From contig NC_063437.1 of assembly GCF_020379485.1 (NCBI RefSeq), forward strand, positions 18,439,726-18,503,725: a stretch of 64,000 nt of DNA, written 5' to 3'. This document shows, piece after piece, positions 11,990-23,894 of this stretch; position 1 is the stretch's first letter, and each line of letters opens with the position of its first letter. The position numbers and the translations under genes were made by a program. This stretch comes from Brassica napus. Lineage: Eukaryota; Streptophyta; Magnoliopsida; Brassicales; Brassicaceae. Below the pieces are notes generated by a model, which did no database searches, was not told where the DNA came from, and saw nothing but the letters and a program-made list of their open reading frames with translations.

Positions 11990-14674
11990 CTATCCTTGTT
12001 GGCTCTGGTGCACATCTCCTGTGAAACTTACGTCCTGCAAAATAACATTAAATCTTATTATATAAAAAACGCTTAATTCTGTACGATTCCCTGCAAAAGT
12101 ATCAAATATAATTTCCATTTTCTTGACTTTTGTTGTCAACTTAAAGATATGTCTTTATTATCGGGGCAACCACCTCATGCAGGATGGGTCCAATCCAAAT
12201 ATTTTATTTGTCAAAGTAGATATATGGTAACGGTACCAAAACAATAATAGATGCGGTAACAAGACATATGTCTATTTTTTTTTTTTTTGATCAAAACATA
12301 TATGTCTATATGTTCATCATTCATCAACTTACACACGAAAATTCGACACGTCAATTATGCTTGCTTATGAATAATTCGGTTTGGAAGAAAAAATTGACGG
12401 AATTGTCAATTTTTATTTTTCAATTGTCAAAATTTTTATTTTGAAGACTAAAAGTATATGACAGAAATGTAAAACGTGCGTGCCTTAACAATAACAAACA
12501 CTAATTAACTATTACAGTAATAGCAATAATAGTCATGATAATTATAACAATAGTGGACGGCACTTTTGTAGGATAAGTTTCTTTTCTTCGACCAATGGCT
12601 TATTAACTTTTTGTAGGATAAGTTTACAACGACTACTCGGCGTGATATGTTAACAGTAAGTAGAAACTGTGTATACCGTTTGTTCTTTTCTTACTTTCAG
12701 TATAAAAAAACAAAAATTGATTTATTAATTTGATAAGGCCACATAAATTAAAGGACGAGAGATAGAGTACCGTCATGGTAATTATAAATGGGAAAATGTC
12801 AAACCAACTCGAATAACTTTTATCTCAATATGAAAACGCGTGGACAAGAAACATAAAACGTCGGTTTGAGTGATTTGGACATTTACTTTTGATCTATAAC
12901 TACTCTACTCAGACTCTTAACAAAACGAAAATGTATGGAGTTATTTGTTTATTGTAAAATAATAATTGAAACGTACCATGTAGTACGGAGGAGGATAGTG
13001 TTCAGGGTAGATAGGAAACTGGTCCTGATTGGTTGGACATGTGGTAAAACCGTCAGGTGTGGATGGCTCGGACCAGTCTGAATCTATCTGGCACTCCATG
13101 TTCACTCCAAAAAGTCTCAATGTCTTGGAGTTACCTCTCTGGTTCTCCACCGCTTGAGCCCCTGCCATCCAGTTAATTAACATCTCAATTAATGTAGAAA
13201 AATATATTTAGGTTTTTTAAAACAAAAAAGGTTTAGGAATCTATAATGGATAACTACATAGACTTTATGACATGTAATTCCCAAAAGGAACAAGACTTTA
13301 TCAGAATTTTTTTCCAATTTGGTACTCAGATGACAAGCGTTATCACAATGACACGTCATGTTTATTTATACTCATCATACTTATATCCACTTACATTTGT
13401 ATCTTAGATGGTTATCACACATGTATATATATTTTCCAAATAAATGTATACTCTAGACTATTGTAATGATGGGTGTTGGACTTTGTGTCTTAGACAGAGT
13501 TTCAGTGAATGGTTATATTTGGAACATGTAGCGAGAGAGTGCATGCCGGTTTTGGTCCAAGATACCGTTCGAATGTATAAGTATATAACTCATATATATG
13601 AAAAATGAAAATGAATAAAGAGTAGGTGCAAGGATACGCAACAGATGTCACGCAGCGTTGATAATACGAATCCGATTCTGTTCCTATGGGTTTCCATGAT
13701 TTCTTTATTTGTACTCCTCTTCTAAATTTCTAGTTACTTTAAGGAGCCCCTACCCTCACGCGCCCATCACAAACTTATCAAGTAAAAAAGAGTAGTTCAA
13801 ATGTTCACGTAAATTCATATATTACATGAAAAATATTTTCACAATAGATTTTTTTGTTACTTTTAATTTGAATAAAAAAATATTACATGATTCGTTAAAT
13901 ATTATCAATTTCGTTATATACCCAATATGTGCATTGATAATGCCTCTATACGTTGACAAAAAGGACTTTCTTAAATCTTGCTAATATCTAGTGGGTTAAC
14001 TATTTAACTATATGGTTCACTAATATTAGCACTGTAGTTGGTATTGATTTTTTGTGTGATAAAATATCCTATTTTCACAGATTGTGGGGATAATCTGGAA
14101 TTCCGTCCAAAAGTCTACGTTATTAAAGGGAAAAAAAAAATTCATATCTATAGAACTAATGAAAAAGGGTACCTGCATGAGGATAATATTGGAGCGAGGC
14201 ATTAGATTGAAGATAGCGATAAGAGTCGGAGGAGGAGGAAGAGTCGCCGCGTCTTCTCCAGCCAATGAAGAATCTTCCACCGTCAGCACGGTGGCGATGA
14301 AAGAGAACAACGTCGCCGGCGTCAAGTTGCTTCTCTTTAACATATCTGCTCCATCCTTTGGTCAAGACGTAACTCTGGCTGCTATTCCAATAAGAGTATC
14401 TGAATCTCCATGGCTTACCTTCCTCGTCCTCGAAGCAGAGGAGTAATCCCTTCTCCACGGCGTCTACCGCGGCGGCGGCGAGAGGGAAGTATCTCTCGGC
14501 GTGCTGTTTAGGGATGACTAGGCGGTTTAGTTTTCCGACGTCACTTGGGGTTAAGGGTTTCTCGAAAAGAGCTTCTTTTTCCTCCACGACTTCGTTTTGA
14601 TGGTGGTGTTGCTGCTGTTGTTGCCACATGAGAGAATGGTAGTAGAACTCGCTTGAATATTGGTTTATTGACAT
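11990..14674 (-). CDS. NGAL1: B3-domain transcription repressor, NGATHA-like 1 (ABS2)
   Basis: Three exons: 14173-14674, 12977-13161 and 11990-12034 (junction phases 1 and 0), giving 243 residues, the same size class as remembered Arabidopsis At2g36080. The protein is a nuclear RAV/NGATHA-type B3 DNA-binding repressor; family members regulate leaf margin, petal development and seed size. Exon 1 has a Gln/His run (QQQQQHHHQ) then the B3 domain, from [20 protein letters not shown] through SYVLTKGW and [10 protein letters not shown] to FIGWRRR. Exon 2 carries RLFGVNMEC, the RLFGV repression motif. Exon 3 encodes only [15 protein letters not shown] chose the Met of MSINQYSS as start by family match, although an in-frame Met lies 26 codons upstream. 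The C-terminal end differs from the Arabidopsis version I recall. A second B3 paralogue is less likely. Confidence 0.93.
12261..12309 (-). repeat. Poly(A) micro-insertion in NGAL1 intron 2
   Basis: ACATATGTCTAT (to 12275) and ACATATATGTCTAT (to 12309) flank thirteen T plus GATC. On the minus strand the insert is GATC followed by poly(A). Confidence 0.45.
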
Positions 14675-15128
14675 TTGAATGAGAGAGAAAGAGATGGAGA
14701 ATAGTGATGAGAGAGAGAGAGATAGATGGCATATATTTGTTTGAGATACCAATGCTGAGGTTACATGTATCTGCCTCTATTTATATGTGTCTATATATAT
14801 GTCTTTTGAACAAATATGTGTATCAATATGTTTCAAAGAAATTTTTTTACGTAATTCTATTATAAATCATATATATGTAAATTTGTAAGATATGCGTGTG
14901 TGTTTTTTTTTGTTTTTTTGTTTTACTTCGAACGATCATTCTATTACTGATATCTGTGTGTTTCTGGTGTAATATATGCAATGATATACTCCATATGGTG
15001 TATATAACTAGACGTATTTGTGACATCCGTTGAAAATTATTTTAGTATTCCTGATATAAATGTAAAAAGTTCACCGTAATATAAACATACAAACTATATG
15101 AAGGGGGGGGGGGGGGGTTGTTTTTTTC
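14675..15128 (-). promoter_or_regulatory. NGAL1 promoter and 5' UTR region
   Basis: The first 80 bases upstream of the start contain GA/CT-rich 5' UTR-like sequence. A TATA-like CACATATAAATAGAG on the minus strand lies at about 14774-14788, roughly 100 bases upstream of the chosen start. A run of G (about 15 bases, near 15103-15117) precedes the CACTA element. Confidence 0.5.
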
Positions 15129-15367
15129 CACTACAAGAAAACAGCGTAATTCTGACGGAAAATGAGATCCTCGGAATATTCCGACGAATTTCCGAGGAAA
15201 TTCCGAGGAAACCCAAAATTTGGGGTTCCTCGGAATTTCCTCGGAATATACCGATGAAATACCGAGGAAATCATATTTCCTCAGAATATTCCGAGGAAAT
15301 ACCGAGGAAATCATATTTCCTCGGAATATACCGATGAAATACCGAGGAAATCATATTTTTTCGGAAT

Positions 15368-16380
15368 TTCTATTAATTTATATTGTTCCTCGGAATTTCC
15401 TCGGAATATTCCGAGGAAATTCCGAGGAACACATGTTTGGGGTTTCAAAACATCAAATTTTTTTGCCCTATATCATTTCTTATACAAATGCAATGCATAC
15501 CATTGAGGAATCTTTGTATAGATGATCATAAACCATGAAATAACAAAATTTCAAAACGAATTGTAAGTATTCCCTTTACCGTTCATTAAGTGTATAAGTG
15601 TTTCTCTTATGTTGTGGGGATTTCGTTCATACAATCGGAAAAGTGTTATATAAGTGTTTCACTTAAACAAATTTTTGACTTCATAATCAGTCTAAGACAC
15701 TTAATAGGGGTTATATAAGTGTTATTCAAACCGCAAAACGTTGTTTTCGGTTTAAAAACCTACTTCCTCGGAAAAGCCTCGGAATATTCCGAGGAAATTC
15801 CGAGGAAAAACAGGTGTTCCTCGGAATTTCCTCGGAATATTCCGAGGCTTTTCCGACGATTCAGGGCTTTGCTTTTAGGGTTTCTGTTTCTTCGGAAAAG
15901 CCTCGGAATATTCCGAGGCAATTCCGAGGAACACTTGTTTTTCCTCGGAATTTCCTCGGAATATTCCGAGGCTTTTCCGAGGAAGTAGGGTTTTTAAACC
16001 GAAAACAACGTTTTGCGGTTTGAATAACACTTATATAACCCCTATTAAGTGTCTTAGACTGATTATGAAGTCAAAATTTGTTTAAGTGAAACACTTATAT
16101 AACACTTTTCCGATTGTATGAACGAAATCCCCACAACATAAGAGAAACACTTATACACTTTAATGAACGGTAAAGGGAATACTTACAATTCGTTTTAAAA
16201 TTTTGTTATTTCATGGTTTATGATCATCTATACAAAGATTCCTCAATGGTATGCATTGCATTTGTATAAGAAATGATATAGGGCAAAAAATTTGATGTTT
16301 TGAAACCCCAAACATGTGTTCCTCGGAATTTCCTCGGAATATTCCGAGGAAATTCCGAGGAACAATATAAATTAATAGAA
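15368..16380. repeat. Very long inverted repeat inside the CACTA element
   Basis: Arms about 15368-15856 and 15893-16380 are reverse complements over nearly their full ~490 bp. The segments compared by eye differ only by occasional single-base indels. The loop is about 36 bp. The arms hold clusters of CCTCGGAATATTCCGAGG palindromes plus about 300 bp of unique non-coding sequence. A transcript across it would fold into a near-perfect hairpin long enough for Dicer-like enzymes. Confidence 0.92.
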
Positions 16381-17049
16381 ATACATGCACAAGATATTCT
16401 TTTTCCTCGAATTAATGAAATTATTCCGAGGAAATTCCGACGGATATTTAAGTGGCCGTCGGAATTTCCTCGGAATATTTTCATTTAACCGGGCAAACAA
16501 GCCGCCAAATATTTCGCGAAAATTGAAATTGAAAATACTGAGGAAATTCCGACGGAAAATATCCGTCGGACCCTAGGTTTTATAAACTCGAAACACACCT
16601 TCTTCCCCATTTCTCTCTTCTTCCTCTCCGGCGATCTCTCTCTCCTTCCGGCGTTCTCCACCTTCTCTCGCGACGATATCTCCGGCGAATCCTCTCCATT
16701 CCCTTACAAATCATGTAAGGACCTTATCCCACTCTCTTATGTCCTATTTGTTAGGTTCTTAAGTAGATTTGATGATTTTAGAAGTTTTTTGATAGATTTT
16801 GTTAGGGTGATTGGGTAGGATTGTGATTTGTTGTGTAATAGGTTTAGAATTGTGATTTGGTTGTGTTGAATTGATTTAGAATTTTTTTATAAATTTTTTA
16901 TTATTTTTGTATTTACAAAACGTTTTTCTATATAAATTCGATTTTACAAAACGTTTTTTGTATATAAATTCGATTTTCGGATTTATAAAAGATGCTTTCA
17001 TATTTATAAAAATATTTATATTTATTAAAACTAATTTTGTATTTATAAA

Positions 17050-17770
17050 ACATTTTTTTGATTTATAAACACTATTTTTTTATTTTTGTATTTATAAAAA
17101 CTATTTTTAAATATAAAAAAAGTTTTTTGTATATAAATTCGATTTTTGGATTTATAAAAGATGATTTCATATTTTAAAACTAATTTTGTATTTATAAAAT
17201 ATTTTTTTGATTTATAAACACTATTTTATTATTTTTTGTATTTATAAAAGCTATTTTGTATTTATAAAAAGATGATTTCATATCTATAAAAATATTTATA
17301 TCTATAAAACTAATTTTGTATTTATAAAACATTTTTTGATTTATAAACACTATTTTATTATTTTTTTGTATTTATAAAAACTATTTTATTTTTATAAAAA
17401 GATGATTTCATATCTATAAAAATATTTATATTTATTAAAACTAATTTTGTATTTATAAAACATTTTTTTATTTATAAACACTATTTTATTATTTTTTGTA
17501 TTTTAAAAAAAAATATTTTGTATTTATGAAAAGATGATTTCATATTTATAAAAATATTTCTATTTATTAAAACTAATTTTGTATTTATAAAACATTTTTT
17601 TGATTTATAAACACTATTTTATTATTTTTTGTATTTATAAAACTATTTTGTATTTATAAAAAGATGATTTCATATTTATAATAATATTTATATTTATTAT
17701 AACTAATTTTGTATTTATAAAACATTTTTTTTATTTATAAAAACTATTTTATTATTTTTTGTATTTTAAA
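17050..17770. repeat. AT-rich tandem array, ~131-bp period
   Basis: The phrase ATTTATAAACACTATTTT recurs near 17062, 17211, 17340, 17471, 17605 and (variant) 17734; later spacings are 129-133 bp. Each unit also holds AAAGATGATTTCATAT and AACTAATTTTGTATTTATAA. About six units, diverged, within the CACTA element. Confidence 0.8.
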
Positions 17771-18420
17771 TATGTTTTCTATTTCAATTTAAATTTTATA
17801 TTTTCGAATTTCAATTAAAAAAATAAATTTATATTTTTTTTTTAATTTTGGAAATATTCCGAGGAAGTGTATCCCTCGGGATATTCCGACGACATCTTCC
17901 TCGGAATATTCCGAGGACTTTCCGACGAACTTGTGGTCCTCAGAATTTCCTCGGAAATTCATTTCCTCGGAATTCCGTCGGAAATTTCCGAGGGATTTCC
18001 GAGGAAAAATGAATTTCCGAGGAGTTATTTCCGAGGACTTTTTTCGTCGGTATGTCGTCGGAATAGCGTTATTCCGACGACATACCGACGATTTTTTCCC
18101 TCAGTATGTCGATGTTTTCTTGTAGTGTTCTTTTGACCTATAAATCTAATATATAGGGATTGCTATTTCCTTGTAGTCTAGGGAGGTGTATAGATTCACA
18201 TTTTGGTTCTTATAATATATGCAGGTACATATCTATATTCACTTGCGAGATTTTCTTTGTCGGGATGAGGCACATGTTAACGCATTATCCTTCATTTTCT
18301 AGCTTACTACTAACTTAACTTATCAAGCACGTGCATTCCATTCACCACCCAACAAATCATCCAATTACTTCATTCTTAAATATGTTAGATTTTGACATAC
18401 CGACATTGGTATTAGGGGTA

Positions 18421-18472
18421 AGCATAACTACATACAGTATTTTTTTTTGAACTGAGCATAACTACATATAGT
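18421..18472 (-). repeat. Poly(A) micro-insertion with direct repeats
   Basis: AGCATAACTACATACAGT at 18421 and AGCATAACTACATATAGT at 18455 (17 of 18 identical) flank a 16-bp insert, a T-run then GAACTG. Confidence 0.6.
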
Positions 18473-19032
18473 TTTCTTATATTTTTGGTTTTACATAAAT
18501 TTATTAAATACTATTTATCTGATTTTCGTTGTAATTTGAATTTTGTGACCCTACGAATTTCATAGAGTAGGAAGAAATGTATAAATCCACGAATAGTAAG
18601 GTAGAAAATCATGAAGAAAAAAAGGCAGATACATGCATGGACCAAAGCCTTGAAAAGATCTTTTGTCTCTTAACCAAGAAGATTTCTATGTACAGCCTTT
18701 CCTTATTTAGTTTTTCCATCACGTGCATGACACATCTCATTAATGTCTACGTATAGTTCACAAGATTTCGAAATTGTTTCTCTGGCTATTTATTTCGTGA
18801 AATGATAAAATATGTTCAGGATAATAATTACTTTATATAAAAGAACAGATAGCTTTGTGTTTCAACTTCAAACAACAAGTTACATCTAGCGGCACAGGAG
18901 CTTTGTGTTTCCGAAGAGAAGAGTCGTGGGAGGGATAGAGATAAGATCTGTCTTCAACTGTCTGCTCCTTCTCTCTTCAGTCGTGTTTCAATCCTCTCCT
19001 CACATTCTCCCCTTCACAAACAAACATAAAAT

Positions 19033-19082
19033 AAATAAGAATATATTTCTTTTTTTTTTGTCAATCAAAAATAAGAACATAT
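19033..19082 (-). repeat. Poly(A) micro-insertion with direct repeats
   Basis: AAATAAGAATATAT at 19033 and AAATAAGAACATAT at 19069 flank a T-run followed by GTCAATCAA; on the minus strand, TTGATTGAC then poly(A). Confidence 0.5.
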
Positions 19083-19577
19083 ATCATAAATGTATAATGT
19101 TACGTAAACCCAAAACAAACTATTTAATTTGTAGGCTCTGAAAAAACTTCTCTGATTTGTTACTTGCCTTTTGTTTTATGCATTTCCGACTAGTATGTCC
19201 TCTTTGTTTCCCTTTTCTGATATATTTATCACAATCAGTCATTTGTGGCTTTTCTCATGAAATTTATCGTTATTATTAATGCTAAATTTGAATTCCACAT
19301 GAATTTCTAAAATCTTAAACGTTATTTTAATATAGATCTAGTTCCACATTATTTTAATTATAGATTGAACGTTTTCGTTCATTTGATCACACATTTGGGA
19401 TTATAGGTTAGATATACTTAATATTAGAGGCTTTAATAAGAAATAAATATCCTCAGCTTATTTCTGTAACCTTAATTAACAGCATTAACAGTGATATTTT
19501 GAAAGCAAAAAACTACAACAATCGAGTGAATTTTACAATAAATGTATTTTTTTCTGGAAAGTTATGATCATCTAGCA

Positions 19578-19794
19578 CAGAGCCGGTCCTGTGCAATCCA
19601 GGACCAGAAACAAATTAAAAAAAATTGGCCGCTTTTGATGGTATTCGAACCTTGGCTGGAAGAAACAAGTCTAATACATTCAGATTTTGCCACTAGACTA
19701 AGGGAGAGTTTTGGATAAATGTGGCCGAAATTATTGTTGTAATAATACGGCCGGAAGCGGTGGCTTCCTTTGCTTGGCCCAAGGGCCGGCTCTG
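19578..19794. mobile_element. hAT-type MITE
   Basis: Ends CAGAGCCGGTCCTG and (inverted) CAGAGCCGGCCCTT, with an 8-bp target duplication ATCTAGCA at 19570-19577 and 19795-19802. The 217-bp element is non-coding. Inside, the minus strand has TAGTCTAGTGGCAAAAT and GGTTCGAATACCATC, which resemble tRNA/SINE A and B boxes, so the element may carry a tRNA-derived segment. Confidence 0.9.
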
Positions 19795-19802
19795 ATCTAG
19801 CA

Positions 19803-22800
19803 TGATATGGGTAGCTCAATCGTCGATTTCTAGCTGTCCAACATTTTTTTTTGTTATCATGGGAATTCCAAATGCTCTGTAGGACAAAGACTCCCCAAGC
19901 CTTGCATATGGGTAAACATTATTCAAGTTAAAGCGCGGTTTGGTAGCAAAAGCAAATTGAATCAAGATGACGAAAATTTCAGCTAGAACTCTACCGAAAA
20001 ATATTACTTCCACTTCATAAAAAGTATAACTTTACACCGATTAAGAAAATGATTGAAATATATTTATAATTTTATTGATTATATTTATTTGATATATATT
20101 ATTTAAAATAAATAAAATTATTTATAAAATCAGTGTAATTTATAATTAATATAAACTAAAAATAATTATAATTTACGAAAAAAATTTTAAAATGACATTT
20201 TTATGTAACGAAAAAAATGTTAAAAATGATATTTTTTAAAAGACAGAGAGAATAATATTATATTTTTATTTTCAACACTGGTGACGGGTTGAATTTCAAC
20301 ATCCTGTACTACAACTTATGTTGGTGATATAAAGCCAGTTACAGAAAAAAAAAAACACAGGTTGGTAAAAAAGATAATGCAAACCACAACGTCGATAAAT
20401 TGTTGGATCAAGTGTAATGATTAATGTGTAACAAAATACGTCATATATATTGTCAGACAGTTTTAAATCTAAAAAGGAAAAGTTAATTCAAAAAGTTATA
20501 TCCACCAAAAGGTATTTCTGTACTTCAAATAATAAATCGGTTAAGTGATAATGGGGTACCTCATCCTCGATCGCCGCGAAACTTCATCAACTTCCAAGTA
20601 GATTCATCTATCAGGTAAACTATTTTTCTTCACTTCGACATTAGTGTGACTCCACTATTACACTTTACCTTACATGTAATCGGTTTATAAGAGTTAGATA
20701 CCTCTTGAAAAATAAAACCAAGATAAACATTTTCCCCTCAAAATTTGTTGTGGTCGGTTTATCATCTATTCTTATAATTTCTGTGCCTTCAAATTTGACT
20801 ACATATTTAAAATCTAGTTAATTAACGTTTTCCTGAAGTTTTGGTTTTATGTTAGATGATTTTTAAAAGCATTTTATTTTTCCAATTGTACAAAGCAATT
20901 ATTGAAAAAATTTAATTTTCAGATTCAAAGTTACCGAGGCAATATACAAATCTGTATGGTTTTTACACAAAAAGCCAAATTATCAATTACAAACCAATAA
21001 ATTACAACAAAGTAGACAGTATTTAATTTGTGTTTGAAAATCATATTGATGATAAATCATGCATCATAGCAAATATAGCATGCCAATATTACACTGCAGA
21101 GACTGCAGTTTATTTCTTAGTGAATGTTATCTTATAAAAATTGAATAGATAAATAGTAGTACAGGAAAATAAAAAAAAACAATAATTTGAACAACAGAGA
21201 AAGAACATGGATCCGTAACGAAGAATCAAAGAGAATCGTCAATAAATATGGATAGATAAATTAGAGAGACAAACAAATTCCAAGAAATTGTAAAAGTTGA
21301 GGAGAGATTTTGGATCCAGAAAAAAAAGAAGATACTGTAAGGGAAGTGAGTGAAACTAATAAGCTTGACAATGCACGAAGGTCATATATGCTCTAAGCTT
21401 ATGGGATTTTTCTTTGATGTACCCATTTTGATTCCATTTTTCGCAATTGTCATATTCCTGTTTTATCATCCTCATAACTTCTTTTACTTACCTTTTCTCA
21501 ATTTTTTTTATTTACTTATTATTTTTTCTGTTTCAAAAAAATATATTTTAGAGTATTTGCATATATTAAAAAACTATTTAAATTTTGATTATAAATATAA
21601 TATTTTATAATTAACTATTTTCACAATTTTAACCAATCAAAATTTAATAAAGACAAATAATTTTCTGAATTTTTTTTATCATAAAAAACATATGTAGATC
21701 AAGTTCAAAAAGAGAAATAGTACTTTTTATATGTAAATAATTGTATATGTTACTAAATATCTATGATGCTCTTTATATTAAAAGGTATATCTATAAGGTT
21801 CAGATACACACGACGTATACAACTTGCAATGTCATGTTTTTTTAACATAATAATGTCATGTTAAGCCGTGACGTAAACCTATACTTTTATGTATATAATA
21901 TAAACTTACACTGCATAACATATAAATTATTAAATTGAATCGTGCTGCGAGTAAACCATGGTTTGGATCAAAATTGGATTTAAGATTTTTAGAATTTAAA
22001 AAAAAAAATTTAGAGTTATAAATATTTATTAATGATTTTTATAAAAAAAGACTTCCAAAAATTTTAGAGGCCAAAACTAGTGTTTCAAAAAACTGTGCCT
22101 AATCCAGTATGGTTCGAATGAGCCATTAGAAATGGTTCTGATTCGGTTACAAAATTCAAGTCTCTTGGGTTTGATTTACATTTCTGATTCAGAAATTGAC
22201 CTAAACAACTACGTACGACAATTCAAAGCCGTATATGAATTTTAAAGGGGGAAAAGTATGGACCACTAGAGACGAACGAAGATAAAACGGAGGCCAACGG
22301 TAAGTTTTTAGACTAACCTTGATTAGGCTAATTATGATTTCTCCTTTTCTTTTCCTTTGTGTATTCATTGTTTTCTTCTAGTTTTATTTATACCAAATCT
22401 AACCGTGTCATCAACATAAACAGACTTATGAACTTATAAATAATTAATTATGTTGATTAACAAAAGAAAATAATTTTTTAAAAATAAATATTGGAAACAT
22501 AAATTACCAAACTTCTTAAAATAATTATAAAATCTAAATGACATAAATATAATTAGTCAATTATAAATAGTTAATTTTTAAAATTATTAAAACTAAAAAT
22601 TAACACCAAAATACCAAATCTGATGTTATTTCAATACCAAATTTTATGTTATAGTTGGATTTACCTCAAATTAATTTAAATGTTTTAGACAATCCTCTTA
22701 TATTTTAAGGTAATTCTTAATTTTTATTTGGGTTTCCAGTCAGCCAGTCTTGTAACGAAAATTTAAAGAAACAAAGTTTTTTTATTGTTTCAAAATATCC

Positions 22801-23642
22801 AAGTATATCTTTAAATTCTTAAAGCATTTAGATAGTGGTTTAAATAAAAAAATAGTGTAGCAATATTTAAAAGAGTAATGTTAAAAATATTGACAACAAA
22901 AAATAAAAATAGTTAACAGAGCACTTTCAATATTCTATCTAGCATCTTTAGATCTGACATTAAATTAAATCCATCGAAATAGATGTGAAAATTTCTTTAG
23001 GATTCGCGTGAACATTCACTAACGACTTGACTTTATTTTGTTCTCATATAACCTGAGAGTATGAGTATAAAACCATAATCTAATTTTTCCTTTTATTATC
23101 GTTGTCAATACAGTTCCAATCATCTCGTTTCTTAAAGACCATACGGTTGGTTCTAATTCAGATTTAGTTTTTTAGCTCCAAAAGTATAAAGATCATTTGG
23201 TTATATGTGAATATCGGATCGATTTTTAGTTCAGTTTTCAATTCTTGGTTTATATACCCATACGGCCATACCCAAGGTAAGTGTTATCAATAACATATAG
23301 AACATATTAAACGTTAAAGAATAATAAATAATACGAATATCATACACAGTTTTACTATTGAAAAGCAGTTAAAAGAATAAATAAATAATCATGTGTAAGA
23401 AAATCTAGAATCTTTGACCTAATCTTTTGGCTAGGCAAGCTAGGATGCAGTATCAATCAGTGCTCGTTTCATGGCTTTCTAGCATCGCATTAAAATGCAA
23501 GAAAGACGCTTCGTTTCTTTCTGAACTGAAGAAATATACTTCGTTGTTAAAAAAAAATATATCTTTTATTGTATGAATTATTTATCATTTGGAGTCAAAG
23601 AAAATATGAATTCTTTTATCAAAGATTAAATTCGTCATGTAA
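19803..23642. other. Long gene-free stretch
   Basis: AT-rich. The open frames at 19816-20013 and 21350-21610 lack any family signature. A short GC-richer island at 20551-20615 ends in ATCAG/GTAAAC, which looks like an exon end, but I could not join it to anything. Confidence 0.45.
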
Positions 23643-23891
23643 AACTATCTCCAATGGTTTACTCTATTTATTACTTTAGTTACTCTATAATAGAGTATGA
23701 ATTTGCTGCAATGGTATTTTATCTTAGTCTTATAGTAGAAAATAGAGTGATGAACAAAACAACAAATTACTTTATATTTGGAATAGACATATTTTTTATT
23801 CCATTATAGAGTAAAAAATAGAATATTATTGGAATATTTTTACTCTAAACTTTATTTTAAAGTGAAAAATAGAGTAGAGTTGGAGATGTTC
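23643..23891. mobile_element. Harbinger/Tourist-like MITE
   Basis: Ends AACTATCTCCAA and (inverted) GAACATCTCCAA, with inner TACTCTATTTTT-like complementary blocks, flanked by a 3-bp TAA at 23640-23642 and 23892-23894. The 249-bp size and the TAA/TTA target fit Tourist-type elements of PIF/Harbinger. The terminal repeats are imperfect. Confidence 0.65.
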
Positions 23892-23894
23892 TAA

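Larger units (their letters stand above)
15129..18127. mobile_element. Complete non-autonomous CACTA (En/Spm) element
   Basis: The left end CACTACAAGAAAACA and right end TGTTTTCTTGTAGTG are perfect inverted repeats, flanked by a 3-bp target duplication TTC (15126-15128 and 18128-18130), which defines a 2,999-bp CACTA transposon. There is no transposase frame. Contents in order: subterminal arrays of a palindromic TCCTCGGAATATTCCGAGGA-like motif; a ~490-bp-arm inverted repeat; another motif array; a pyrimidine-rich, GC-richer stretch (16590-16715) like a plant 5' UTR ending near an ATG and GTAAGG; an AT-rich tandem array (about 17050-17770); and a final motif array (17850-18100). It needs a transposase in trans. 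Confidence 0.95.
18128..19577. other. Gene-free intergenic stretch
   Basis: No gene supported. It contains two poly(A/T) micro-insertions (18421-18472 and 19033-19082). The open frame at 18905-19141 has no recognisable features. Confidence 0.5.

Noticed and set aside
15042..18136. Repetitive proteins rich in SSEFPRNIPRKF-like repeats on both strands
   Set aside because: They are translations of the palindromic CACTA motif array, not genes; also not a CRISPR array, since the spacing is irregular, the words are palindromic and the locus is a plant transposon.
20551..20615. Candidate exon ending ATCAG/GTAAAC
   Set aside because: No downstream acceptor or coding continuation could be found.
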